This document shows positions 1 to 8,551 of a DNA stretch of 64,000 nt, piece by piece (positions within the stretch are counted from its first letter, which is position 1; each line of letters opens with the position of its first letter). The stretch is from positions 1 to 64,000 of the forward strand of contig CATKXE010000004.1 in NCBI GenBank assembly GCA_949840465.1, given 5' to 3'. A model generated the notes under the pieces. That model had not been told where the DNA came from and searched no databases. It worked only from the letters and a program-made list of their open reading frames with translations. Both the position numbers and the translations under genes were made by a program. This DNA is from an uncultured Lachnospiraceae bacterium. Its GTDB lineage: Bacteria > Bacillota > Clostridia > Lachnospirales > Lachnospiraceae.

Positions 1-1306
1 TATTTTCAAACTCTTCTCTTTCCATAACACCTTTCAAATGATAATGAACCCCTTGATACTCAAAATTTGCCTCTTGTCTATTCATTGAGCCTTCCGGCTT
101 TTCATACTCCACTGCTTGAATCACAACCCCATTTGTAGAAATTGTATACTCATCAATTTTATAATCCTCTTTATTTCGTCCTAAAGAAGAATCCTCATCG
201 TTCATGTAGAGATAATATCTAATAATTTCATCTTTATACTTATATAGTAACTGCGCGCTTAAAATTTCTTCTTGAATTTTATAATCCGTCAATTTCATTT
301 CATCTGGTCTATACCTTATTCTAACCGGATCAATATTTAATTTTTTAACGATTTCACTATATGCTACTAATTCTTCTCCATCATCTGTGTCATAGCTTTT
401 TATATCAACCGAATCTATATACTGTATCGGTTCATTTCCAAGCAGACTATCCCAAAACACCTTCCAATGAGATTTACTTCCAACACTGGTGACGCCGAAT
501 CCCATTACAATAACAATCACTGCTGCCAGAGAAAACAGCCAATATTTTCTCTTCTTCCTCCGATAAAGAACCTTTCCTCCTCCGTGCTCTTCTTCCTGAC
601 CCACATAGATCAGCTCCGAACCAAACCGCCTGACGCCTGCATCCTTTGACACGCTTTTTGCCCCGGCCGCTTCCATTCTTTCACCGTATCCGGGCATGGC
701 ATCCTCTATATTCTCCCCATATTCAGATGCGGTTTCCTTCTCATTTTCCCCATATGCAGATACAACCTCCATATGCCCGGAATATCCGGATCCTGCTTCT
801 TCCATACTGCCCGCATATCCCGATACGCCTTCTTCCATATGCATCGTATATCCGGCTCTGCTCTCTTGTGTATGCCCAACATACCCTGACACAACATCCC
901 GGCTTCCTGCGCTGTTCCTGGCTTTCCCGGCATCCCCGCCGCCCAGGCCAAAACCTCTGGGAATCTCCGGCATGAGTTCCGCGGAAAATTCCACGGAATC
1001 CCCCGGGACCCTGAAATGCCTGACTGCATTCCCTGTGCCGGCACGGCTCCCGGCGTCTGCATCGGATGCAGAAAGATAGTGGTTCCTTCGAAGATTCTCT
1101 TCCACTTTTTTAACGGCCTCACGTTCTTCTTCCAGTTCTTCCTCATAAGCCTGAATTTTTTTCAGAAGCGCTGCATCCATCTCTTCTGTCACCTGAATAT
1201 CGTCAAGCTCCGGATGCCGCATCATTTCTTTTTCTATTTCCCGCGCTTCCCGCTCTATTTCCTCGTGCAGTGATAGTGATCTTGATGATCCTCTCTCTTT
1301 TTGCAT
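1..1306 (-). CDS. Membrane protein with C-terminal DUF4367-like domain (anti-sigma-like), partial, runs off left edge
   Basis: One open minus frame from ATG at 1306 (MQKERGSSRSLSLHEEIERE...) through TM segment YWLFSLAAVIVIVMGFGV to ...NFEYQGVHYHLKGVMEREEFEN at the edge. Absent from ORF track because no stop lies in the window. Confidence 0.75.
   Translation of the reverse strand, partial: MQKERGSSRSLSLHEEIEREAREIEKEMMRHPELDDIQVTEEMDAALLKKIQAYEEELEEEREAVKKVEENLRRNHYLSASDADAGSRAGTGNAVRHFRVPGDSVEFSAELMPEIPRGFGLGGGDAGKARNSAGSRDVVSGYVGHTQESRAGYTMHMEEGVSGYAGSMEEAGSGYSGHMEVVSAYGENEKETASEYGENIEDAMPGYGERMEAAGAKSVSKDAGVRRFGSELIYVGQEEEHGGGKVLYRRKKRKYWLFSLAAVIVIVMGFGVTSVGSKSHWKVFWDSLLGNEPIQYIDSVDIKSYDTDDGEELVAYSEIVKKLNIDPVRIRYRPDEMKLTDYKIQEEILSAQLLYKYKDEIIRYYLYMNDEDSSLGRNKEDYKIDEYTISTNGVVIQAVEYEKPEGSMNRQEANFEYQGVHYHLKGVMEREEFEN
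668..895 (-). repeat. Degenerate 33-bp (11-aa) coding tandem repeat, about 7 units
   Basis: VVSGYVGHTQE/SRAGYTMHMEE/GVSGYAGSMEE/AGSGYSGHME/VVSAYGENEKE/TASEYGENIED/AMPGYGERMEA; Tyr spacing 11,11,11,10,11,11. Confidence 0.8.
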
Positions 1307-1473
1307 ACTCTGGCCCCTTACTTTTAATCTAGTCTTAATACTCCTATGAATCAACTTCCGCAACGCACTTTCTACTTGACTTTTCTTTAAATATGGTTAA
1401 TATGAATCTATGGGCACTGCCTGCAGTACCATTCAGTTGTACGAAACATATTTAATCTGGAGGTAACTATAAC

Positions 1474-2538
1474 ATGAAACGAATCATACTCACCGGCGGT
1501 GGAACTGCCGGGCATGTCACTCCGAATATCGCCCTGATTCCCCGTCTGAAGGAAATGGGATATGACATTCAATATATCGGCTCCTACAACGGCATCGAAA
1601 AGGATCTTATCGAGCCTCTCCATATTCCCTATCACGGGATTTCTTCCGGGAAGCTGCGCCGATATTTCAGCGTCCAGAATTTCACCGATCCGTTCCGCGT
1701 ATTAAAAGGCCTTGGCGAGGCCAGGAAGCTGATCCGTGAATTGAAGCCCGATGTTATCTTTTCCAAGGGCGGTTTTGTCTCCGTCCCTGTTGTCCTTGCG
1801 GGAAAAAGAGCAAAAGTCCCCGTCATCATCCACGAATCGGACATGACGCCCGGACTGGCAAATAAAATTGCGCTCCCGTCTGCAACCAAAGTTTGCTGTA
1901 ACTTCCCGGAAACACTGGAACATCTCCCAAAAGAAAAAGCCATCCTGACAGGTTCCCCCATCCGGCAGGAATTATTATCCGGCAACAAGATTGCCGCCAT
2001 GGACTTATGCGGTTTTTCCGCAGACAAGCCTGTTATTCTGGTTATTGGAGGAAGCCTTGGCTCTGTGGCTGTCAATAATGCTGTCCGCTCTGCTTTGCCG
2101 GAACTTCTGGAACACTTTCAGGTAGTCCATCTCTGCGGCAAAGGAAAACTGGATGAATCCCTGGCCGACAGAAAAGGCTATAAACAGTTCGAATATATCA
2201 GCAATGAACTGCGGGATATCTTCGCACTGTCTGACCTGGTCATTTCCCGTGCCGGCGCCAACGCCATCTGCGAACTGCTGGCTCTGAGGAAACCGAACCT
2301 TCTCATCCCCCTCTCGGCAAACGCAAGCCGGGGCGACCAGATCCTGAATGCCCGCTCCTTTGAGCGTCAGGGCTTCAGCGTTGTGCTGGAAGAGGAAGCT
2401 GTGACAAAAGAATCCCTGTTAGATGCGGTAAACAGCCTGTACCAAAACCGTGCCGCCTACATGGACGCCATGCGGGATTCCGGCCAGCATGATTCCATCA
2501 ACACCATTGTCCGGCTGATTGAAGAATCACACGTTTAA
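1474..2538 (+). CDS. murG: UDP-N-acetylglucosamine--N-acetylmuramyl-(pentapeptide) pyrophosphoryl-undecaprenol GlcNAc transferase
   Basis: 354 aa; MKRIILTGGGTAGHVTPNIALIPRL, ISRAGANAICELLALRKPNLLIPL. Confidence 0.95.
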   Translation: MKRIILTGGGTAGHVTPNIALIPRLKEMGYDIQYIGSYNGIEKDLIEPLHIPYHGISSGKLRRYFSVQNFTDPFRVLKGLGEARKLIRELKPDVIFSKGGFVSVPVVLAGKRAKVPVIIHESDMTPGLANKIALPSATKVCCNFPETLEHLPKEKAILTGSPIRQELLSGNKIAAMDLCGFSADKPVILVIGGSLGSVAVNNAVRSALPELLEHFQVVHLCGKGKLDESLADRKGYKQFEYISNELRDIFALSDLVISRAGANAICELLALRKPNLLIPLSANASRGDQILNARSFERQGFSVVLEEEAVTKESLLDAVNSLYQNRAAYMDAMRDSGQHDSINTIVRLIEESHV

Positions 2539-2549
2539 ATTTAAAAAAT

Positions 2550-2610
2550 AAAACGTCCATATAACCCGAACCGCATAAATATGCATGGGAATGGGCGTTT
2601 TGTTTTTTGT
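2550..2610 (+). terminator. Rho-independent terminator after murG
   Basis: AAAACGTCCA ... TGGGCGTTTT stem then TGTTTTTTGT. Confidence 0.7.
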
Positions 2611-2699
2611 AATCCTGTCATAACGCTTCGCAATACAATACAAACCATACAGTACAAACCAATATTCGCTCTATCCTCCTGATTGATATACATCTTTTT

Positions 2700-3263
2700 T
2701 CAAAACCGATTCAATTCTTCATATTCTACACCAAATTCATTTTGTATCCAGTTTCTCGCTCTGTGCATCATCACGTACAATGCATTTTCCGTCATATGAA
2801 GTCTCTGGGCCGCTTCCGCCACTGGAATATCCATGTAGCATATCAGCATAATCGCTTCATGCCATCTCTCATTCTTTTCCATCAATGCCGCAAAGATACG
2901 CTCATGCAGATCTCCGCGCATTTTCTCCGTCATGTTACTCAGGTACTCAGATTCCAAACTTTCGCTTACTGGTTCTCTAATCACATCAGAGCATTCTGCC
3001 GCATCCGTGGAGAGGACTCTGGCTGTCTTTTTACGATAATTAATCGCACGATGCTTTGCCGTTGTATATAACCATGACTTGATATTGGGATATTCTGTTG
3101 TATTTTCAATCCCTTTCTCTGACATATCCCTGTACAATGCCAGAAATGTATCCTGCATAATATCTTCTGCCGTGTGCAGATCACCCGTATATGTGTGTGC
3201 AGCTTTCAGAACAAGATTCTTATAATCATTGTAAATCTTATTAAATCCTATGTTCTCAGTCAC
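2700..3263 (-). CDS. ECF-type RNA polymerase sigma factor
   Basis: 187 aa; AEDIMQDTFLALYRD, IKSWLYTTAKHRAINYRKK, sigma-4-like AEAAQRLHMTENALYVMMHRARNWI. Confidence 0.85.
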   Translation of the reverse strand: MTENIGFNKIYNDYKNLVLKAAHTYTGDLHTAEDIMQDTFLALYRDMSEKGIENTTEYPNIKSWLYTTAKHRAINYRKKTARVLSTDAAECSDVIREPVSESLESEYLSNMTEKMRGDLHERIFAALMEKNERWHEAIMLICYMDIPVAEAAQRLHMTENALYVMMHRARNWIQNEFGVEYEELNRF

Positions 3264-3281
3264 TGTTCTTTCTCCGGTTTA

Positions 3282-3692
3282 TTATTTCAGCTTATTCAGA
3301 ATCTCTTCCTTATCTTCCTCTTTCAGTTTTCCCATATGCCAGCCCAATCCAACCTTATCCCCCTGATACCGGGGAATCATATGCATATGGAAGTGAAACA
3401 CAGTCTGCCCTGCCGCTTCCTCATTATTCTGAACAATATTATAACCGTCGCATCCCAGGATCTCCTTTAGCCTGACCGTCATCCTCTTCGCCAGCACCAA
3501 CGCTTTTGACGCTAATCCATCGTCCAAATCATATAAATTCCGGTAATGTTCTTTCGGGATGATCAATGCATGCCCTTTTGATGCCGGCCCCAGATCCAGA
3601 ATCACCCGAAAGTCTTCGTCCTCGTATAAAGTCGCCGACGGAATCTCACCAGCCGCAATTTTACAAAAAATACAATTATCGTCTTTCATCAC
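3282..3692 (-). CDS. HIT family protein
   Basis: 136 aa; CIFCKIAAGEIPSATLYEDE, HFHMHMIPRY. Confidence 0.93.
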   Translation of the reverse strand: MMKDDNCIFCKIAAGEIPSATLYEDEDFRVILDLGPASKGHALIIPKEHYRNLYDLDDGLASKALVLAKRMTVRLKEILGCDGYNIVQNNEEAAGQTVFHFHMHMIPRYQGDKVGLGWHMGKLKEEDKEEILNKLK

Positions 3693-3816
3693 TTTTTCCT
3701 CTTTCTTTTTTCTTCTGTATACAATTTATTGTATGTAGTATAGCGCATTTTTATAGAAAAGAGAATAATAAAATGAAGTATTATCGATTTTTTTGCAATT
3801 ACTTCTTCCTATTATT

Positions 3817-3849
3817 AAAGGGTGCCAGTTGATCGACTATGCACCCTTT
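3817..3849. terminator. Hairpin between HIT gene and asparagine synthase gene
   Basis: AAAGGGTGC-N15-GCACCCTTT, 9-bp perfect stem. Confidence 0.5.
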
Positions 3850-3947
3850 CCGGTATTACTATTCCATTCTCTTCTTTCATATCGTCAATTTCTGTTACAT
3901 TAGCGCGGGAAACATTTAACAATCGCTTCCATGTCAGATTTTCTAAA

Positions 3948-5486
3948 TCACCGCTTCACAAAATATTCCTCATACCACACCAAAAATGTATAAATGGTCC
4001 ACACTTTCCTCCAGTTATCCGAATTTCCGCCGATATAATCATTGAAAATAGCCTGAATCTCATCTAAATTGAAAAATTCTGCCGCTGTCTCACTGTGGAA
4101 TTTTTCCCGCACATCCTGATTGTATCTTTCGTCGGCCATCCAGATACGGATTGGCACGATAAATCCCAGTTTCCTGCGGAATGCAACCTCATCTGGAAGC
4201 ACTTTTGCCGCCGCCGTGCGGAATGCGACCTTATTCTGCTCCTCATTCACCTTATATTTCGACGGCATCCGGGAAGCAATATCAAAAATCCTCCTGTCCG
4301 TCAGCGGCATCCGTATCTCCAATCCCGCCGCTGTGCTCATCTTATCTACATTCAGGTAAATATCGCCCTCCAGCCAGATCTGGATATCCACATCCGACAT
4401 TTTTGAAAGCGGATCTAAGCCTTCTGTCTCCTCATAAATTTCTTTTACCAGATTAATGGGCAGCACGTCCTCGTCATATCTTTTTAGAATCCGCTTTTTC
4501 TCGTCTTCCTTCATGATATTTGTATTGCCCACATAGAACGTCTTCAAATTCTCACCATAGCGCTCCGCGTTGCGGTACATATTGTAGCCGCCGAAAAATT
4601 CGTCCGCCCCTTCCCCTGAATAACAGAGCTTCGTATGCTTCGCCGTATCCTGGCACGCAATGGCAAATACAATCGCGGATGCATCCCCCAATGGCTGCTC
4701 CATATTGTACATTACATAAGGAACGCTTTCAAAATACTTTTCCGGCGTGATCAGGCTGCGCATACATTTCCTGTTCAAAATCTTTGCCGTCTCCGACGCC
4801 AGACGGGATTCGTCAAAACGTTCCTCCGCATAACCGCAGGTATCCGCCGTCCCCGCATCAGACATCGCCAGCACATAGGAGGAATCCACGCCGCCGGATA
4901 AGAACGACTCCGCCGTCTCGTCCGCCGCTTTCACTTCCGGCATGATTTCTTCCAGCGTAGCATGGATCTCATCCGCCCACTCTTCCAGAGATTTGCTCTC
5001 ATCTGGATGGAACTCGGGCGTCCAATAGCGCGTAATCTCTGTTTTCCCGTCCTTCCAGATCAGATACCGCCCCGGCAGAAGCTTTTTCAGCCCCTGAAAG
5101 AACGTATCCTCCCCTGCCACATACGTAAGGCTAAGGTACAACTGCAGCATCTCTTCATTCAATTCTTTCACAAATCCCGGCTGTCCCATGATACTGCGGA
5201 TGGATGTGCCGTACAGAAGCTGCCCGTCCGCCGTCCGGTAATAGTAGAACGGCTTCGTCCCGAACTGGTCCCGCAGGCAGAAAAGCTCCTGCTTCTCCTC
5301 GTCCCACAGGGCAAATGCAAACATCCCGTACATATGGCCTGCCATTTCATTGCCCCATGCTTCATACGCCTTTACTAAAATCTCCTGTTCCCTGGCCTCC
5401 CGGGATAAAGAAGAATCCACGCCCAGTTCATCGCAAAGCATTTCCCAATTCCTGATGTGTCCTTTGTATTCCTTTACACTTATCAT
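3948..5486 (-). CDS. Asparagine synthetase-like protein lacking the N-terminal Cys/GATase segment
   Basis: 512 aa; GMFAFALWDEEKQELFCLRDQFGTKPFYY and PP-loop SFLSGGVDSSYVL; starts MISVKEYKGHIRNW instead of MCGI. Confidence 0.85.
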   Translation of the reverse strand: MISVKEYKGHIRNWEMLCDELGVDSSLSREAREQEILVKAYEAWGNEMAGHMYGMFAFALWDEEKQELFCLRDQFGTKPFYYYRTADGQLLYGTSIRSIMGQPGFVKELNEEMLQLYLSLTYVAGEDTFFQGLKKLLPGRYLIWKDGKTEITRYWTPEFHPDESKSLEEWADEIHATLEEIMPEVKAADETAESFLSGGVDSSYVLAMSDAGTADTCGYAEERFDESRLASETAKILNRKCMRSLITPEKYFESVPYVMYNMEQPLGDASAIVFAIACQDTAKHTKLCYSGEGADEFFGGYNMYRNAERYGENLKTFYVGNTNIMKEDEKKRILKRYDEDVLPINLVKEIYEETEGLDPLSKMSDVDIQIWLEGDIYLNVDKMSTAAGLEIRMPLTDRRIFDIASRMPSKYKVNEEQNKVAFRTAAAKVLPDEVAFRRKLGFIVPIRIWMADERYNQDVREKFHSETAAEFFNLDEIQAIFNDYIGGNSDNWRKVWTIYTFLVWYEEYFVKR

Positions 5487-5612
5487 ATCCGTACCTCTCT
5501 GTTCTTAATCTATTTGTACTGTTGTTTATATGATATGCCGCATAATTCAGCATGCCGAAAATCTGCTTGCAGACCCGTATGCCCCATTTCCCCGATTCCC
5601 ATTCATTATCCG

Positions 5613-6455
5613 TCACACACTGTGGAATCCCTTCCCGATAATCTCACTTGTATTGGAAATCAGGATGAACGCGGACGGGTCTTCCTTCCTGATAAAATTC
5701 CTCAGCAGCACCGCCTGATGCCTGCTTAACACTGTAAAAATAATGTATTTTCTGGAACCGGAAAACGCCCCCTGCCCTTCGGCGACTGTCGCGCTCCGGT
5801 TCAGCTCATGAACGATAAAATCGCAGATCTCGTCCGGTTTGCTGCAAAATACATTAAAATACTTTGACAAGTTCAGGCTCTCAATAAAGCTGTCCACCAG
5901 TACCGATCGGAATGCCAGCCCCAGACAGGAGTACAGCCCTACCTTCACATCAAACACAAAGAACCCGGCAACCGTAATCGCCACATCCGAAAAAATCAAC
6001 GCACGCCCGATATCCACACTGGAATATTTCTTCAAAATCATCGCAACTATATCCGTACCGCCGCTGGACGTCCCGATGTTGAACAAAATCGCAGAACCGA
6101 ACGCGGGAAGCACGATGGCAAATATCACTTCCAAAAGCGGCTCATCCGTAAAAGGACGGCTCATGGGCCATACCCTCTCAAACAGGGACAAAAGGACAGA
6201 AAGCAGCACACTGCAATAAGCCGTCTTCGCCACAAATTTTCTGCCCAGAATCACGATCCCCACTGCCAGAAGTATCATATTCGCCGCAAAAGAAAAGTCA
6301 GACGCAGATATCACGCCCGATTTTGCAACCAGAACAGCAAGACCCGTAATGCCGCCAAAAGTAAAATGGTTGGTAAACTTGAAAAAATACACGCCTACAG
6401 CCATAATCAAAGTCGCAATGGTCATCATAAAGAAACTATGGAATTTCGTCTTCAT
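5613..6455 (-). CDS. YitT family (DUF161/DUF2179) membrane protein
   Basis: 280 aa; multi-TM, NIGTSSGGTDIVAMIL; C-terminal GSRKYIIFTVLSRHQAVLLRNFIRKEDPSAFILISNTSEIIGKGF. Confidence 0.9.
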   Translation of the reverse strand: MKTKFHSFFMMTIATLIMAVGVYFFKFTNHFTFGGITGLAVLVAKSGVISASDFSFAANMILLAVGIVILGRKFVAKTAYCSVLLSVLLSLFERVWPMSRPFTDEPLLEVIFAIVLPAFGSAILFNIGTSSGGTDIVAMILKKYSSVDIGRALIFSDVAITVAGFFVFDVKVGLYSCLGLAFRSVLVDSFIESLNLSKYFNVFCSKPDEICDFIVHELNRSATVAEGQGAFSGSRKYIIFTVLSRHQAVLLRNFIRKEDPSAFILISNTSEIIGKGFHSV

Positions 6456-6649
6456 TTGTTTTTTCCCCTTATAAAAAATACTCCGTTTTTATCTCTTCGG
6501 ATTGTAACGCCGCAGCTAATAAAAGTCAACTTATAAAAGGGGATTCGTAAAAGTATTTTGTTTGCTACCGCATTTCCTTTGCAGAACAACGGTTAGCCCC
6601 CGTCTTATCCACAACTTTAAAATTTTTTCCAAAAAATGCAAAAAAACTG

Positions 6650-6676
6650 TAAACTTTTCTTAACTTTGTACGATAG
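6650..6676 (+). promoter_or_regulatory. Sigma-28 (SigD/FliA)-type promoter
   Basis: TAAA-N15-TACGATAG versus consensus TAAA-N15-GCCGATAA, upstream of a flagellin-like gene. Confidence 0.7.
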
Positions 6677-6747
6677 TATATATATGAGATGAGTAATGCG
6701 TAATGTTTGAATAAATAGCATTTTAATTTCCGGAAGGAGGAAGAGAT

Positions 6748-7524
6748 ATGGGTGGTATTTCTGGAATCAGTACTACATCTCCTTATTTATATGGACATAT
6801 TGCAAGCGGGAACAGACTGATGTCTGCTGCCGACGGTGCCGCTGAACTGGCCATTACTAAGAATGAAGAAGCGCAGATTACAGGTTATAACACTGGTACG
6901 AAGAATCTTGGCGACGGGGTCAATCTGCTGAACACTTCCGATGGAGCTTTAGGCAGTGTGACAGACCATTTACAGAGGATGCGTGAATTAGCGCTCCGGG
7001 CTTCCAGCTCCATCCTGAACGATTCCAACCGTGCAGAGATCCAAAAAGAAATTGAACAGTTGAAAAAAGGGATTGACCAGATTGCCTCACAGACGAATTT
7101 TAATGGCCGCAGCTTATTGGACGGCAGTCAGGCGAAGGGCGTTCAGTTGGTGTCTGATGCAGGCGGCAGTTCTCTGACAGTCAACAATTCTCTGAATTCA
7201 ACGACTCAGGCGCTTGGAATCGCAGATTTTGACGTTACAAAGGGGAATTTTGATCTACAGGCTATTGACGACGCTTTAACCAGGGTTACCAGTAACCGCA
7301 GTACGTTAGGCGCTCAGTCCAATGCATTGGATCACGCAATTAATTATAATGAGTATGCATCCGTCAATCTGACCGCATCCATGAGCCGTATGGGGGATAC
7401 CGATATTGCAAAGACTTTGATGGAATTAAAGCACCAGCAGACATTGCAGAGTGTTTCCATGATGCTGCAGAAGCGCAAGATGGAACAGGATGGCAATAAG
7501 ATGACAGGCCTTCTTAGAATGTAA
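6748..7524 (+). CDS. Divergent flagellin-like protein
   Basis: 258 aa; DGALGSVTDHLQRMRELALRASSSILNDSNRAEIQKEIEQLKKGIDQIASQTNFNGRSLLDG; RBS GGAAGGAGG. Confidence 0.85.
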   Translation: MGGISGISTTSPYLYGHIASGNRLMSAADGAAELAITKNEEAQITGYNTGTKNLGDGVNLLNTSDGALGSVTDHLQRMRELALRASSSILNDSNRAEIQKEIEQLKKGIDQIASQTNFNGRSLLDGSQAKGVQLVSDAGGSSLTVNNSLNSTTQALGIADFDVTKGNFDLQAIDDALTRVTSNRSTLGAQSNALDHAINYNEYASVNLTASMSRMGDTDIAKTLMELKHQQTLQSVSMMLQKRKMEQDGNKMTGLLRM

Positions 7525-7578
7525 TTACGGAAAAACAGCCAGTTTTTCACTTCTTTCTGGGCTTTGGTATATTACTAA

Positions 7579-7614
7579 CAAAAAACAGATGCCGTAACGG
7601 GCATCTGTTTTTTG
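7579..7614. terminator. Bidirectional terminator
   Basis: CAAAAAACAGATGCC-GTAAC-GGGCATCTGTTTTTTG. Confidence 0.85.
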
Positions 7615-7723
7615 TTGCATTATTCATTAAAAAGCTCTTTATCCCCATTTTTGCGGCTGCCGGTTCCCCGCCGTCCACCGCCATGCTTTCGTAAAGGAAC
7701 TTATTTCAGCGCAGGAATTTTTA

Positions 7724-8551
7724 TCATAAGAATGGGTTCCAGTATCTTCCGCCATTCACTGCCTGCAGCCCGAGAGAAATTGCAATCAACGCAAATCCCA
7801 ACACAATCGTCCCATAATCCAGAGGAGTGAATTTTCTCTCTCTGTACCATGTCCGCTTCGGGTTCTTTCCAAAACAGCGCAGTTCCATTGCGTTGGACAC
7901 CACCTCGATCCGATCCATGCTGGACAGGATCAACGGCATCAGGATTGCGGTCGCTCCTTTCAGCCTCTTAATCAGGTTTTCTTTTCCTGACAGTTCCACG
8001 CCCCTTGCCTGCTGCGCCAGCGAGATGGAATGATATTCATCCACCACATCCGGGATATAGCGCAACGCCAGCGACACAGAATAAGAAATCTTATAGCTCA
8101 CCCCGATCTTATTCAGCGACGCGGCAAACTCACTGGGCTGCGTAGTCGATACGAACAGAATAACCACCGGAATAGTTGCGGTATATTTCAGTACCACATT
8201 TGCATGATAAAGCAGCTGCTGCGCCGTAATACTGTACCTGTTTGTGAACGTAAGAAGCACTGTCCTTGAACCATACAGGCTCACGCCGTGTTCCGGTGAA
8301 AACAGGTAGATCAGGAGGTTATTCATAAACAGAAATACGAGCGAAAAAATCAAAATCACTTTTACTTCACTTACTTTAATCCTGGATACCCTGAACAAAG
8401 CCAGCGCAAACACCGTGAGCGCAATCAGGTATCTGGTATCAAAGGTGACCATGGCCGCCAGCACCCAGCAAAGCATGCATGCCAGTTTCGATGCACCTGT
8501 GAGCCTGTGAATCGGAGAAACTCTGTCTATATAGTTAAATAACTGGATCAT
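7724..8551 (-). CDS. ECF transporter transmembrane (T) component
   Basis: 275 aa; multi-TM, EcfT signature SLAQQARGVELSG; overlaps start-stop with the ATPase gene. Confidence 0.9.
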   Translation of the reverse strand: MIQLFNYIDRVSPIHRLTGASKLACMLCWVLAAMVTFDTRYLIALTVFALALFRVSRIKVSEVKVILIFSLVFLFMNNLLIYLFSPEHGVSLYGSRTVLLTFTNRYSITAQQLLYHANVVLKYTATIPVVILFVSTTQPSEFAASLNKIGVSYKISYSVSLALRYIPDVVDEYHSISLAQQARGVELSGKENLIKRLKGATAILMPLILSSMDRIEVVSNAMELRCFGKNPKRTWYRERKFTPLDYGTIVLGFALIAISLGLQAVNGGRYWNPFL

